Shown here one piece after another: positions 36,701-45,834 of a stretch of 64,000 nucleotides of DNA. A program made the position numbers and the translations under genes. This DNA comes from Shewanella hanedai (lineage in GTDB: Bacteria; Pseudomonadota; Gammaproteobacteria; Enterobacterales; Shewanellaceae). Where the stretch lies: positions 186,001 to 250,000 of the forward strand of contig NZ_VKGK01000001.1 of the NCBI RefSeq assembly GCF_007197645.1, read 5' to 3'. Position 1 is the stretch's first letter. Every line of letters starts with the position of its first letter. The notes below the pieces were generated by a model, which was not told the origin of the DNA, did no database searches, and was given only the letters and a program-made list of their open reading frames with translations.

Positions 36701-38323
36701 CCTGCTGATATGCTAAAAGAGGGTGATAAGTTAGTCTGTATTGGTGGTAACACATCAGATGAAAGTTACCTTAACGCCTATTCAGTATTGAAAGTGGCCG
36801 AGTACGAGAATGTCGACGCACTTCACCCTGGTATCGGTTTCCTATCAGAAAGCCCACAGTTTGCCGCACTATGTGTCAACAATGGCGTTAACTTTGTAGG
36901 CCCAAGTGTACACAGCATGACGACCATGGGTAACAAGTCGAATGCGATTAAGACCTCTCAGGTCAATGGTGTCCCAGTTGTTCCTGGTAGCCACGGTATT
37001 TTGAGCAATGCAGAGCAAGCGGTAAACGTAGCGAATGACATTGGTTATCCTGTACTGCTTAAAGCTGTACAAGGTGGTGGCGGTAAAGGTATTCAGGTTG
37101 TAGAGCGTTCATCTGATATGATCAGTTTGTTCCAACAGACTTCTACTGAGGCCGCAGCAGCGTTTGGTAACGGTGATCTTTATCTCGAGAAATACGTAAC
37201 GTCATTACGTCATATTGAAGTTCAGTTGCTACGTGACCAGTTTGGTAACACCAAAGTATTGGGTATTCGAGACTGTTCAGTTCAGCGTAATAATCAGAAG
37301 GTTGTAGAAGAGTCGGGTTCGACAATGCTACCACCTGAGCTGAAAGAGAAAGTGCTTGAGTACACTCGTGCATTGGGTAATGCGACCGATTATATGGGCG
37401 CCGGTACTGTTGAATTTATCTATAACTTAGACGCGAACGAAGTCTACTTTATGGAGATGAATACACGTCTACAGGTTGAGCATCCAGTAACTGAAGCAAC
37501 GTCAGGTATTGATATTGTGAGCGCAGGCTTTGATATTGCAGCAGGACGTTCGATTGAAGACTTAGAGCCTCAAGATATTGGTTATGCGATTGAAGTGCGT
37601 GTGACTGCTGAGAAAGCTGCACTGGACAGCAATGGTATTCTGCAGTTATTGCCACACCCTGGCTTGATCACTGAGTACAAAATGCCTGAGCGTGATGATA
37701 TCGAAATCATCTCTATTGCGGGTGAAGGTAAAGAGGTTTCACCTTACTACGATAGCTTAATCGCACAGATAATCTGTCGTGGTGAGAGCCGTGAAGATGT
37801 GATCACTAAACTGCATGACTACTTAGCAAACAGTGCTGTGATCAAAGGTATTGCCACTAACATTCCTTTGCTTACGCGCATCTTGAAAGATGGCACTTTC
37901 AACGAAGGTGTTTACGATACTAACTACCTACCTCGTCTAATGGCTGAGCTTGATATTCCTGAGCTGATTGCAGAGATGGAAGCGGCGGCAGAGATGGTCG
38001 GTGTTGACACTGAATCATTACGTGTTGGTGAGAGTAATGAGCTTAAAGTAATGGCACAAGGTGCAGGTATTTTCTATACCTCTCCAGCGCCAGGTCAGCC
38101 TGACTTTGTTAAAGAAGGCGATATTGTTACAGCAGATCAGACTTTAGCGCTTACAGAAGCAATGAAGATGTTCTCTCAGTTAAACCTAGCTACTTATAAC
38201 CGTAAAGATGCCGTACTTTATCCAGAAGATAAGAAGTACCGTATCGAGCGAGTACTTAACAGTAACGGTCAGCAAGTATCTCAAGGTGATTTGTTGTTTG
38301 TTGTATCGCCAATCGAGGCTTAA
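33764..38323 (+). CDS. Giant multidomain acyl-CoA carboxylase (carboxyltransferase + biotin carboxylase + BCCP)
   Basis: 1519-residue biotin-dependent carboxylase, probably acetyl- or propionyl-CoA type. First carboxyltransferase half (about 60-300) is AccA-like with LIDTPGADAG and GAGYSGGAIPLA (202-212). A linker follows; a second half (about 690-930) is AccD-like with ISSGGMQTKEGAAALF near 783 and GYGDCTGGAQASF. Biotin carboxylase begins about 940 (KVLIHARGC), with HPGIGFLSES near 1022, ATP loop GGGGKGIQVVE near 1105 and MEMNTRLQVEHPVTE. The biotinyl domain ends the chain with EAMKM near 1465. The order alpha-like before beta-like is the reverse of many fused carboxyltransferases. Codon use is strongly biased (CGT, GGT), which suggests high expression. 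Confidence 0.92.
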   Translation: MMTSNNKPTNMTQAQSADPLFLKAEHLAQDFSLFPEHSKQSLSEEIKGLLGDDAIQSNLKELEQLDVDGYVTRVIQPTLDKSRLGAKRVIADLKGKLIAENHMGPFYSAEIELNFGTRTRRLGFIAQERTTSNGAWLPEHHLEACKAIRKFAELAMPIIYLIDTPGADAGEIANSQNQAHTISKAIAESVNVDVPTVGIVIGAGYSGGAIPLAAANILLSLRDGIFNTIQPQGLQSIARKYNLSWQECAKSVGVSPEELYTSGCIDGIIDFSPSDKDERQHNLRRAIISSVEAVEHAAIQFVRESEDLREHYDRSLSRFLTPSTNLAALEDHAELAVANNPTMHLNLFGSAYRYLRYLTLRSRIHSISQEQYGRLSKVSVPEGDLLARIAQEQDRVFQSWLSSPDKLVYDEELNKLWSNFTTKRDDVSTERNMLTRLILGEPKENYKKARKALLFNIGWSLYHRWKGNAENNFKGLIQYLETLPPEVTQVDWPELNQLTVLDVVIHDELREDFIWQCHNILIFNALYDNVVGNLASIAKEAMMSKSLSRASVDNLLHDSIDRALSTQDTANDKGKFYKWLKFFMSQSNRAELLTKTEQWKSVGFPQLNDSLFVILTYFFERLLPEYFDSENENHEYTGAINPVRIGRRKDFWNRLTMGYQDLLIQKVLRDEKRSGKMGWENITNKFFTDFEELNGDKMSANLLNFPGFRLSIEDALDKGIRPCGLITGVADFEQDGQQIKVGLAVSNTAFQAGAFDMASAEKFSALLIECAKRKLPVICFISSGGMQTKEGAAALFSMAVVNDRITRFIRDNELPVLMFGYGDCTGGAQASFVTHPLVQTYYLSGTNMPFAGQMVVPAYLPSTATLSNYLSKVPGAMDALVINPFSDTIDDQLSGIDPLMPKPTAKIEEVIGKALSTLVPEMLVADEEIVQDDPRQLMKPINKVLIHARGCTAVKLIRKAHDNNINVVLVASDPDMTSVPADMLKEGDKLVCIGGNTSDESYLNAYSVLKVAEYENVDALHPGIGFLSESPQFAALCVNNGVNFVGPSVHSMTTMGNKSNAIKTSQVNGVPVVPGSHGILSNAEQAVNVANDIGYPVLLKAVQGGGGKGIQVVERSSDMISLFQQTSTEAAAAFGNGDLYLEKYVTSLRHIEVQLLRDQFGNTKVLGIRDCSVQRNNQKVVEESGSTMLPPELKEKVLEYTRALGNATDYMGAGTVEFIYNLDANEVYFMEMNTRLQVEHPVTEATSGIDIVSAGFDIAAGRSIEDLEPQDIGYAIEVRVTAEKAALDSNGILQLLPHPGLITEYKMPERDDIEIISIAGEGKEVSPYYDSLIAQIICRGESREDVITKLHDYLANSAVIKGIATNIPLLTRILKDGTFNEGVYDTNYLPRLMAELDIPELIAEMEAAAEMVGVDTESLRVGESNELKVMAQGAGIFYTSPAPGQPDFVKEGDIVTADQTLALTEAMKMFSQLNLATYNRKDAVLYPEDKKYRIERVLNSNGQQVSQGDLLFVVSPIEA

Positions 38324-38633
38324 TCTAAACGAGTGCCTAATTTGATGTGGTCCAGCGCCTGTTAATTTAGATACAACTTAAGTATTAACTCCTAAAAATA
38401 CCTATCATATTGATGGGTATTTTTTTGCCTGCAATTTACTTTAAAGCGTGTTTTTCGTGCAATTAATTGCGTTCGCAATACAAAAAGTAATGGGTAACTT
38501 CAATTTGATAGCAAGATAAATAGTCTAATTGTTTGAAAATAATAGTTTTATATTTATTAGAAATAATATCTTTATAAAAATCGAAAACAGGTGTATTTTT
38601 TGCTTTTAATTAGGCTATTCATGTAGAAAAAAT
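38324..38633. other. Intergenic region between the carboxylase and rimK fusion
   Basis: 310 bp. It contains the carboxylase terminator and a very AT-rich stretch (about 38500-38630) that presumably carries the promoter of the RimB-RimK gene; no ORF is seen. Confidence 0.6.
38395..38427 (+). terminator. Terminator of the carboxylase gene
   Basis: AAAATACC(TATC) / (GATG)GGTATTTT stem with a 5-nt loop and a T7 tail, about 70 bp after the stop. Confidence 0.85.
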
Positions 38634-40004
38634 ATGAGTAATAAAATCATTGTCGGTAGTGAAGAGTGGTGTGCTTTACCTGGTTTAGGTATTAAGGCAG
38701 TTAAGGCCCGTGTAGATTCCGGTGCTAAGACTTCCGCTATCCACGCTATCAATATTTCAACTTCAAAGCGCGAAGATGGCACTTGGGTGAGTTATGAAGT
38801 TCATCCTCTGCAAGGCAGTCGTAAAATTGCCTTAGTGTGTGAGTCTAAACTCATCGATCGACGCGTGATCAAGAGTTCAAATGGCGAAACAGAGAAGCGC
38901 TATGTTGTGCGCGAACTGTTACAGCTGGGTGAGCAGTCTTGGGAGATTGAACTGACATTGACTAACCGTGCCAACATGGGCTATCGCATGCTGTTAGGGC
39001 GTGAAGCTATGGGCGATAAAGTCTTAGTCGATCCATCAACGACTTGCTGTTTAGGCGAGATGACTGATGAAGATGCTAAAACACTTTATGGTCATGTTGA
39101 GATCCCAAGTAGCGGCCTAAAGATAGGCTTGCTTGCGAGCAATCCAAATCTATACAGTAATAAACGTATTATTGAGGCTGGCCAGCAACGCGGCCACGAA
39201 ATGTACTTTTTCGATATCAAGCAGTGCTACATGAAGCTAGATGCCTCTCAGCCTGAAGTCCATTACCGTGATGGCAGGGTGTTAAACGATCTTGATGCCG
39301 TGATCCCGCGTGTTCGTCCAAGTATTACGTTTTACGGTTGCGCACTGACGCGTCACTTTGAAAGCCTAGGTGTTATGGCGCTCAATAGCTCTGAAGCGAT
39401 CACTCGCTCAAGAGATAAGTTGTTCTCTTTGCAGTTGCTACAGAAGAATAATTTGAATATTCCGACCAGTGGTTTCGCTAATTCACCTGCTGATACCACC
39501 GATCTGATCGACATGGTTGGCGGCGCGCCATTGATTGTTAAATTGCTCGAGGGTACACAAGGTAAAGGCGTAGTTCTGGCCGAAACCCGTAAAGCTGCTG
39601 AGAGTGTGATCAATGCGTTTAAATCCTTGAAAGCTAACTTGCTAGTGCAGGAGTTCATCAAGGAAGCTGATGGTAAAGATCTACGTTGTTTCGTTATCGA
39701 CGGTAAGATTGTTGCATCGATTGAGCGTACAGCCGCGCCTGGCGAGTTTAGAGCTAACATCCACCAAGGTGGCACTGCATCTCTGGTTCAGATCTCTCCA
39801 GATGAGAGAAAACTTGCCATTAAAGCGGCTAAAACCATGGGACTTGAAGTCGCGGGAGTCGACATTATTCGTTCAAGCAAGGGGCCGCTATTGTTAGAGA
39901 TTAACTCTTCGCCTGGTCTTGAAGGCATCGAAACTGCTACTGGTATCGATGTTGCCTCAGCGATGATCGATTCAATTGAGAAGAGATTAGGCTGGAAGAA
40001 GTAA
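38634..40004 (+). CDS. rimK: RimB-RimK fusion: retropepsin-like protease domain joined to S6 glutamate ligase
   Basis: 456 residues. Residues 1 to about 150 form a retropepsin-like domain (PF05618, RimB or ATP-dependent zinc protease type) with the aspartic-protease motif [10 protein letters not shown] at 28-37 and MLLGREAM. Residues about 163-456 are a RimK ATP-grasp ligase: [39 protein letters not shown] and [14 protein letters not shown]. RimK adds glutamates to the C-terminus of ribosomal protein S6, and in Pseudomonas the separate RimB protease trims them. Here writer and eraser are one polypeptide. It is next to the highly expressed carboxylase and ends at a strong terminator. Confidence 0.9.
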   Translation: MSNKIIVGSEEWCALPGLGIKAVKARVDSGAKTSAIHAINISTSKREDGTWVSYEVHPLQGSRKIALVCESKLIDRRVIKSSNGETEKRYVVRELLQLGEQSWEIELTLTNRANMGYRMLLGREAMGDKVLVDPSTTCCLGEMTDEDAKTLYGHVEIPSSGLKIGLLASNPNLYSNKRIIEAGQQRGHEMYFFDIKQCYMKLDASQPEVHYRDGRVLNDLDAVIPRVRPSITFYGCALTRHFESLGVMALNSSEAITRSRDKLFSLQLLQKNNLNIPTSGFANSPADTTDLIDMVGGAPLIVKLLEGTQGKGVVLAETRKAAESVINAFKSLKANLLVQEFIKEADGKDLRCFVIDGKIVASIERTAAPGEFRANIHQGGTASLVQISPDERKLAIKAAKTMGLEVAGVDIIRSSKGPLLLEINSSPGLEGIETATGIDVASAMIDSIEKRLGWKK

Positions 40005-40038
40005 ACTAAGCCTGATTGGTTCGAGATGTACCTTTTAA

Positions 40039-40074
40039 GCAGTGATGAGAACCATTTCTCATTGCTGCTTTTTT
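40039..40074 (+). terminator. Terminator of rimK
   Basis: 13-bp stem (GCAGTGATGAGAA / TTCTCATTGCTGC, two central mismatches) followed by T6. Confidence 0.85.
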
Positions 40075-40177
40075 GTTTCCGCTGAATCAACGGGGCTCTA
40101 ATTCGCAGGAGATTTAAATTTGTTTTGAAGCAAAGGGAAAGGCGTCATCTGAGCACCTCCCAATGTTACAAGCTAGA

Positions 40178-40438
40178 CTAGTTCAATAACTCATGTTCTG
40201 GAGGAAGCTGACGGGTGATCCATAACACCAGCTTGTGTTTCATATTTGGGCCATCTTCTTTGTCTTTTGCGAGGGGTTGAATCAGCTTATCTGTGACCAA
40301 TAATCGATAGATACACTCGACCTTATCTTTAGGTGAGATCCCCTTATCAAAGTCAGCAAACCCTCTTTTCTTTGCATATCCAACACCAATTTCCATCGCG
40401 AGCTTTAACAGTTGTGCGTCGTGTTTACCTTGCTTCAT
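40178..40438 (-). CDS. DUF5062 family protein
   Basis: 86 residues from ATG 40438 (MKQGKHDAQLLKLAMEIG); an in-frame ATG ten codons upstream is a weaker start. It has the features I recall for DUF5062: VGYAKKRGFADFD, DKVECIYRLLVTDKL and DGPNMKHKLVLWI. Small, helical, no signal peptide, no membrane segment. The family is known only from Shewanella, Vibrio and relatives, and its function is unknown. It faces rimK convergently. Confidence 0.85.
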   Translation of the reverse strand: MKQGKHDAQLLKLAMEIGVGYAKKRGFADFDKGISPKDKVECIYRLLVTDKLIQPLAKDKEDGPNMKHKLVLWITRQLPPEHELLN

Positions 40439-40562
40439 ATAAGGTTCCTTAATTGGTGTTTTAATCAAATTACCTTAATTCGATGAGATAGCAATAGTCA
40501 TAATATCGATTGTTGAACGAGGTGGTTATTAAATGAACACATTATGGCGTAGAGATTAAAAG

Positions 40563-41588
40563 TTACTTCTGTTTACGGTATTGCAGGGGGGATTTCTGGT
40601 ACCAGCGCTTAAATGCACGGGTGAAATTACTTGGATCTTTGAAGCCTAATCGAAAAGATATTTCAATAATTGCAACTTCAGAATTCAGTATGTATTTCAA
40701 TGCCAGATCCTTGCGGACGCGATCTAACAGTTCACTGAAGCTGGTCTGTTCATATTTTAGCTTTCGCTGGAGGTTTCGACTGCTCATATGGAATGTTTTA
40801 GCTATGCTTTCTCGCTCAGGATTACCTAGGCTCATGGCGATAACGATCTCTTTAGCAACTTTGCTGCTGAAGGATTGAGTCGAGAGCTGAGCTAGGTACT
40901 CCTCAACGGCAAGATCATTTTTCAGTGCTAGTGCCCTGTTAGCTGAGGGAAATGGGATGTTAAGTGCTTCATTGGTAAAATAGATACGATTACCATCAGC
41001 ATTGAATTCGATTGGACAGAGGAACAGCGAGTGAAAGGTACTAGGGTCTGTGGGAGCGGCTCGCTCAAGTTCGAGTTTACTCGGTTGCAGTTGTCCATGA
41101 CTTATCTGTTGCGATATAGAGAGGTTTGTTGCCATAAAGGCATCTATCGCTTCATCGGCATAGTGTTTTTCGGGTAAACGAATAAAGCAGAGTGCGGACT
41201 CTTTTTCGCCTCTCTCGATTTTCATCTCTAGCACATTGCTGATGATCTCATAGTAGCGTTTTATCCGCTCCCAAGCATCAAGTAGTGACTCACTGACTAG
41301 TAGCGAAAAGCTTAAGGCGTTAAAACTGGTTGGCTGAACAAAATTAGCCACCTTTAGCCCTATGGATTCATCTCCGGTCGTTACCACCGCTAGGTGCCAA
41401 AGTTGTGTGACTAGCTTTGTTGGTATGCGAGCATTGGGGTCTTGAAGTAGTGTGGGGTTAATACCAACTTGTTGCAGTAATTTACTACTTTCGACGCCGT
41501 AGCTGTCTATGGTTCGACAGATGGCAAGGGCCCAGGAAGACAAGGTTGTTGCCTCAGTCGGTACTGTTAACTTGTCTTCTAAAGTCAT
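40563..41588 (-). CDS. AraC-family regulator with arabinose-binding-like N-terminal domain
   Basis: 341 residues. The N-terminal domain (about 15-210, PF12625 type) contains STLLQ-like and STTGDESIGLKVANF sequences common to OruR/ArgR-type AraC proteins. The C-terminal HTH has SLGNPERESIAKTFHMSSRNLQRKL-type recognition helices and ends ISFRLGFKDPSNFTRAFKRW, the AraC signature. It is divergent from the lipoprotein gene at 41758 with a 169-bp gap and probably controls it. Effector unknown. Confidence 0.92.
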   Translation of the reverse strand: MTLEDKLTVPTEATTLSSWALAICRTIDSYGVESSKLLQQVGINPTLLQDPNARIPTKLVTQLWHLAVVTTGDESIGLKVANFVQPTSFNALSFSLLVSESLLDAWERIKRYYEIISNVLEMKIERGEKESALCFIRLPEKHYADEAIDAFMATNLSISQQISHGQLQPSKLELERAAPTDPSTFHSLFLCPIEFNADGNRIYFTNEALNIPFPSANRALALKNDLAVEEYLAQLSTQSFSSKVAKEIVIAMSLGNPERESIAKTFHMSSRNLQRKLKYEQTSFSELLDRVRKDLALKYILNSEVAIIEISFRLGFKDPSNFTRAFKRWYQKSPLQYRKQK

Positions 41589-41757
41589 AAATCTGTCCCG
41601 ATGTAACCATTAATTCACTCCCAGATAAGCTAGGTTACAAATAAACAGGCTTGATCTCAAACCCACTCAGATAACTTTGAGTATTAACAGAGCACTGATT
41701 TAGTAGTACCTCTAGGGGCAAGCTTAATAAAAATGATAAATAGATGGGGAAGGGTAT

Positions 41758-43110
41758 ATGGATATGAATAGCTTAAATTGGTTAGGAGGAAAGCGCTTCA
41801 CACTTGCTGTAATCTGCGTTTCTTTATCAGCAGTGCTGCTGAATGGTTGTGATGATAGCACCCAAGAGGTGGTTCAAAAAGAGGTGACACCGAGTCCATG
41901 TTTTTGGGTCGGTCCTTACAATATCGATCATCCCGATCGTAACTTTGCCTACCCAGATACTGGTGCTAACTACTGGCATGCGGGCTACAAACTGCCTAGT
42001 GGCGCTAAGTTAACACTTAATGGCCAGTATCCCTATGCTAGGTATATATCGCTAAACAGTTATCGTCTAGATACTTCTCCGGCATCATCTTTAACCGATC
42101 AGGATATCGCACCAGATCAAGGGTCGTTTAATCCTTTTTTGCAAGGCGGAGATCGCCAGCACAGATCAAGAGACTTTACCATTGAGGTCGCCCAAGGTGA
42201 ACCTGATGGAGAGGAGGCGCCAAATACCCTCTATGACTATGTTGGATCAGGTGATAAGTCAGTACTTCTTTATCGTATTTATGTCACCGATGAGGGCCGA
42301 GATGGGCTTGGAGATGTCCCGCTTCCCGCTGTTGAATTGACTCTTGAGTCTGGAGAGATACTTGTAGGTGAGCAAGCCTGTAGTGCCCTACAGGTTGATA
42401 TCGATAACTTATCTATTCCTCTGGTTCCAGCGGGAACTTATCAGCAGGTTAGAGCTAATCCGGCTGTAGAACCTGCCCATAACCCCGCTGTTTGGAGAGC
42501 GGCTTATAATGGCACATTCGGCTTTCAATGTAGCTTCTTAGGGCGCTGTGACGGTATGCCTGAAAGACAGGTCACTTTCTATGCTAATGCTGATAATCAA
42601 TATGTCAGTACCTTCCTTAATAACGATTTTGGGGCGGTGGCAGTGACACGAGGAAAGCTCCCCTCATTGCCTAAAACCTTAGCATCTGTGCCAATTTATG
42701 ATGAGGAGGGTTCCCAGTTAAGGTACTGGTCTATTTGTCAAAACGAGTACTACTCTCAGGCTGTTACCGCTTGTCTGTTTGATGAGGAATTAACGCTGGA
42801 TGACGATGGCTACTACACTGTTGTGACGAGTTTATTAGCCGACAAACCAACTAATGCGACAAACGAATGTGGACATAACTATCTGCCTTGGACTGAGCAA
42901 GGTGATGGTTTTGGGCGTGTGATTGAGGGAGGAGAGAGCCGCTTAAATGAAGCGTTACTTATCGTCAGAAACATGTTGCCGAAAGAGGACTTTTCACAAG
43001 CGATTCAGAATACCTCTACGCCTGGTGACGAGTACGCTGTGATGGGGGACTACCTGCCAACTACAGAGTATATGTCGACTGAAGAGTTTGAGAGTTTAGG
43101 TTGCAAGTGA
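41758..43110 (+). CDS. Lipoprotein of unknown function
   Basis: 450 residues. The signal peptide ends in a lipobox (VLLNGC, lipidated Cys31) followed by Asp-Asp, which in E. coli rules favours inner-membrane retention. I do not recognise the family. It contains GANYWHAGYKLPSG, LNGQYPYARYISLNSY and TLYDYVGSGD, with paired cysteines later (FQCSFLGRCDG; CQNEYYSQAVTAC), so a disulphide-stabilised periplasmic beta-rich domain is likely. It lies between a divergent AraC regulator and an unusually perfect terminator, so it is monocistronic. Function unassigned. Confidence 0.8.
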   Translation: MDMNSLNWLGGKRFTLAVICVSLSAVLLNGCDDSTQEVVQKEVTPSPCFWVGPYNIDHPDRNFAYPDTGANYWHAGYKLPSGAKLTLNGQYPYARYISLNSYRLDTSPASSLTDQDIAPDQGSFNPFLQGGDRQHRSRDFTIEVAQGEPDGEEAPNTLYDYVGSGDKSVLLYRIYVTDEGRDGLGDVPLPAVELTLESGEILVGEQACSALQVDIDNLSIPLVPAGTYQQVRANPAVEPAHNPAVWRAAYNGTFGFQCSFLGRCDGMPERQVTFYANADNQYVSTFLNNDFGAVAVTRGKLPSLPKTLASVPIYDEEGSQLRYWSICQNEYYSQAVTACLFDEELTLDDDGYYTVVTSLLADKPTNATNECGHNYLPWTEQGDGFGRVIEGGESRLNEALLIVRNMLPKEDFSQAIQNTSTPGDEYAVMGDYLPTTEYMSTEEFESLGCK

Positions 43111-43126
43111 TAATCATCAACATGCC

Positions 43127-43163
43127 TTAAGATAAAACCACCTGAAAGGTGGTTTTATCTTAA
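43127..43163. terminator. 17-bp perfect bidirectional terminator hairpin
   Basis: TTAAGATAAAACCACCT and its exact complement with a 3-nt GAA loop, 17 bp after the lipoprotein stop. Confidence 0.88.
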
Positions 43164-43344
43164 ATATCTAATTAATTCATCGGCTTGAATTGTTTTTGCT
43201 CTTTGTCAGATATGAATGTCATATTCGATGTAATGGATAATTTTTACAGTTTGCGTTTATAGCCATTTTTATCTGGAGTTGACTGGCGTTAGACTCACTA
43301 TTAGTGTTTGATTATATATTTAGACATCTTCTTTGAACCGGATA

Positions 43345-45768
43345 ATGATGAGCCAGAACAGTACTGTGTTAAGAGCTAAGTTACTTGAGGATGCTTTGGA
43401 ACAATCCTCTGGAAATACAGTGCTGTTGATCGCGCCCGTAGGGTTTGGCAAGACAAGTTTGATATTGCAGCACCAGCAAGAGTATCAGAATGATAACCAA
43501 GCACTAGATTACTGCATTAGCGGCAAAGACGGTCAGTGGCTGGAGCACCTTGAATCAATCCTAGATAAAGTGACTTCCTTAGACACTGTTTATCTGGATG
43601 ATTGGGATGACATCGAGCCTGCGCTGTGGCAAAAGCTGCATCCTTTATTTACCTTAGAACAGTGTCGACTCGTATTGGCTGGCCGTAATATTAACGGCCT
43701 CAATCGCTTGTCTGCTTCTTTGTTGCAAACCTGTACTTTACTCGGTCCAGATGCGCTTGCTTTTTCCTATAGCGATATCGAATCTCTGAGTCCTTCAAAT
43801 TATGTAGTTTCCGCTTCTCAATTGTTTAGCATGACATTGGGTTGCCCTTTTCTAGTTATGTTAGCCATCTCAGAATCCAATGTGACCAGCTCGATTGAGC
43901 AGCTTGAACTGAAGTTAATACAGCATCCTGTCTTACATCAGTTATTGTTTCAGGAAGTGCTGAGCAACCTAAATGAGTTTGATAGCAGCAAAGTTCGTTT
44001 GTTGTGCATTGACCCACTGTTAGCCAAACGACTTTTTACCGAGTTTGAACAGCTCGCAATGAGTGAGTTAGTTGAGCGAGTGTTTTCTGGCTTAAATCTA
44101 AAGTCTGACACTGATTGGGCTCTACTGCCGGTGGTGCAACAAGTGATGCAAAGCTTATGGCTTCGCGAGGATGCTGCTGCTTTTCACAATGCTTATCTGA
44201 TACTTGCAGAGCAGTACGCGGCACAAGGGGATGTTGTTAACGCGATACGCTTAATGATGGCTTGCGGTGAAGTGAGGTTGGCCGTGTCGTTACTTCGACA
44301 GCAAGGTGGCTTACTGCAATGGATCCGCCACGGTTTAGGCAATCTAGAGTCAATTCTATTGCAGTTCTCTCCTCAAGAGTGGCTGGCTTTTGATGAGATT
44401 GCTTGGCTTGCGTGTATCGTGAGTTTAAAACGAGGAGATGTGGATAAAGCGAGAAAGCTGATCAATCGACACTACCGTGATGACTCTTTCGATTGGTCCG
44501 TGGCTGATGCATTTGTGTGCCTCTATGAAGGATTAAACTTGAGCCAAAAACAGCGAGACTTTTTTATTCGTCTGCAAATAGATAGCTCCGAAAAGTTAAG
44601 CGGAAATAATATTTTAACCGATGATGGTCTTGGCTCTTTTGCTGGTGCACTGATTAATAATATCCTTCTGTTGATTGCAATACAGCAGGGGGCGGTAGAG
44701 GAGGCTGAAAGGTATTTAGCCGCTGCGCGTGCTTATTATCAACAAGAGTTAGACGCGGATTACGGTGAAGCTTTTCTTGATATTCATCAATCCCATATCT
44801 CTATGTTGAAAATGGAACCAGAGGTCAGTTCAGCGTATCTAACGCGGGTATCGACCCGAGTACAGAGTGTATTCAGCCAAGATAAAAGCATTCGGGTGGC
44901 AATGTTGGCGGTGAAGCGTGAGTTGGCATTTTATCGAGGATTAATTCCCTCATTGGCGGTGATGGACAAGCTGGTGCGAGAAGTTAATCACAGTGAGGCT
45001 TGGTTTGACCTTTATGCCGCTGTCTATACGTTAGCAGCCAAAACAGCCTTGCACTACAACAAGCCAGAATCACTAGAGCTGTGGCTAAAGGCGGCAGGGG
45101 AACATAGTCAAAAGCACCGCCTAGCCCACTTAGAATTGCTGTTGAATTATCTGGCTCGTTTAGCTCAATTTAGCCATCCCACGGTTAAGGATAAGTTTGA
45201 GTCATACATTCATCCACTGCCGGATGATCCTATCTCGTTACCTTGGCGTTTACTGCAACTACACCTTGAATTACAGATGCAGTCATCCAGTTTGCGGGAT
45301 GAGTTATTAACGCAAGCCTTACAGTTTTCAGAATCCCAACAGCATGGTTTATTAGCCTGCCAATGCCGTTTAATGTTAGCGATTAATCAAGGTGATGAAG
45401 TGAAGTTGACCCATGAGGTTGCCATTGTTGAAGCGAGCGGTTATTTGCAATTAGTGTGGCAATTGCGAGCTTGGATTCCCAAAGATCAATTAACGGATAT
45501 ATTGAATCGACATAACAGAACACGCTTAATTCAGGAACCCAAAAAGCAGGAGAAAAGCACTTTACTCTCTGTTAAAGAAACGGCGGTAATGGCCTTAGTA
45601 TCGTGTAAAAGACGCAATAAAGAGATTGCCATTGAACTGGATATTTCAGAACAAACAGTGAAATTTCATCTGAAAAGTGTCTATAAAAAACTGGGGGTGA
45701 GTAGCCGGAAACAGGCTGTAACTGCACTGGCAGCGAGCTTGGCGAGGAGTAAAAAGCTGGAAGCATAA
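43345..45768 (+). CDS. MalT-like LuxR-family regulator with STAND-type NTPase
   Basis: About 807 residues from ATG 43345 (a TTG four codons earlier is possible). N-terminal P-loop LIAPVGFGKTSLI, DTVYLDDWDD as Walker B, a long helical middle region (TPR-like) and a C-terminal LuxR helix-turn-helix: LLSVKETAVMALV and NKEIAIELDISEQTVKFHLKS. This layout is that of MalT-type ligand-activated regulators. It points towards, and ends 66 bp from, the TonB-receptor operon encoded on the other strand, which is the likely target, but that link is inference. Confidence 0.88.
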   Translation: MMSQNSTVLRAKLLEDALEQSSGNTVLLIAPVGFGKTSLILQHQQEYQNDNQALDYCISGKDGQWLEHLESILDKVTSLDTVYLDDWDDIEPALWQKLHPLFTLEQCRLVLAGRNINGLNRLSASLLQTCTLLGPDALAFSYSDIESLSPSNYVVSASQLFSMTLGCPFLVMLAISESNVTSSIEQLELKLIQHPVLHQLLFQEVLSNLNEFDSSKVRLLCIDPLLAKRLFTEFEQLAMSELVERVFSGLNLKSDTDWALLPVVQQVMQSLWLREDAAAFHNAYLILAEQYAAQGDVVNAIRLMMACGEVRLAVSLLRQQGGLLQWIRHGLGNLESILLQFSPQEWLAFDEIAWLACIVSLKRGDVDKARKLINRHYRDDSFDWSVADAFVCLYEGLNLSQKQRDFFIRLQIDSSEKLSGNNILTDDGLGSFAGALINNILLLIAIQQGAVEEAERYLAAARAYYQQELDADYGEAFLDIHQSHISMLKMEPEVSSAYLTRVSTRVQSVFSQDKSIRVAMLAVKRELAFYRGLIPSLAVMDKLVREVNHSEAWFDLYAAVYTLAAKTALHYNKPESLELWLKAAGEHSQKHRLAHLELLLNYLARLAQFSHPTVKDKFESYIHPLPDDPISLPWRLLQLHLELQMQSSSLRDELLTQALQFSESQQHGLLACQCRLMLAINQGDEVKLTHEVAIVEASGYLQLVWQLRAWIPKDQLTDILNRHNRTRLIQEPKKQEKSTLLSVKETAVMALVSCKRRNKEIAIELDISEQTVKFHLKSVYKKLGVSSRKQAVTALAASLARSKKLEA

Positions 45769-45834
45769 TAGCAATCGATATTAGCCTCCAGAAAGGGAAC
45801 AACGTCCTTGTTTTCGATAAAGCAAAAGGTCTTT

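Noticed and set aside
39353..39775. 140-codon antisense frame within rimK
   Set aside because: It mirrors the codon pattern of the rimK frame, with no signal peptide, motif or ribosome site of its own.
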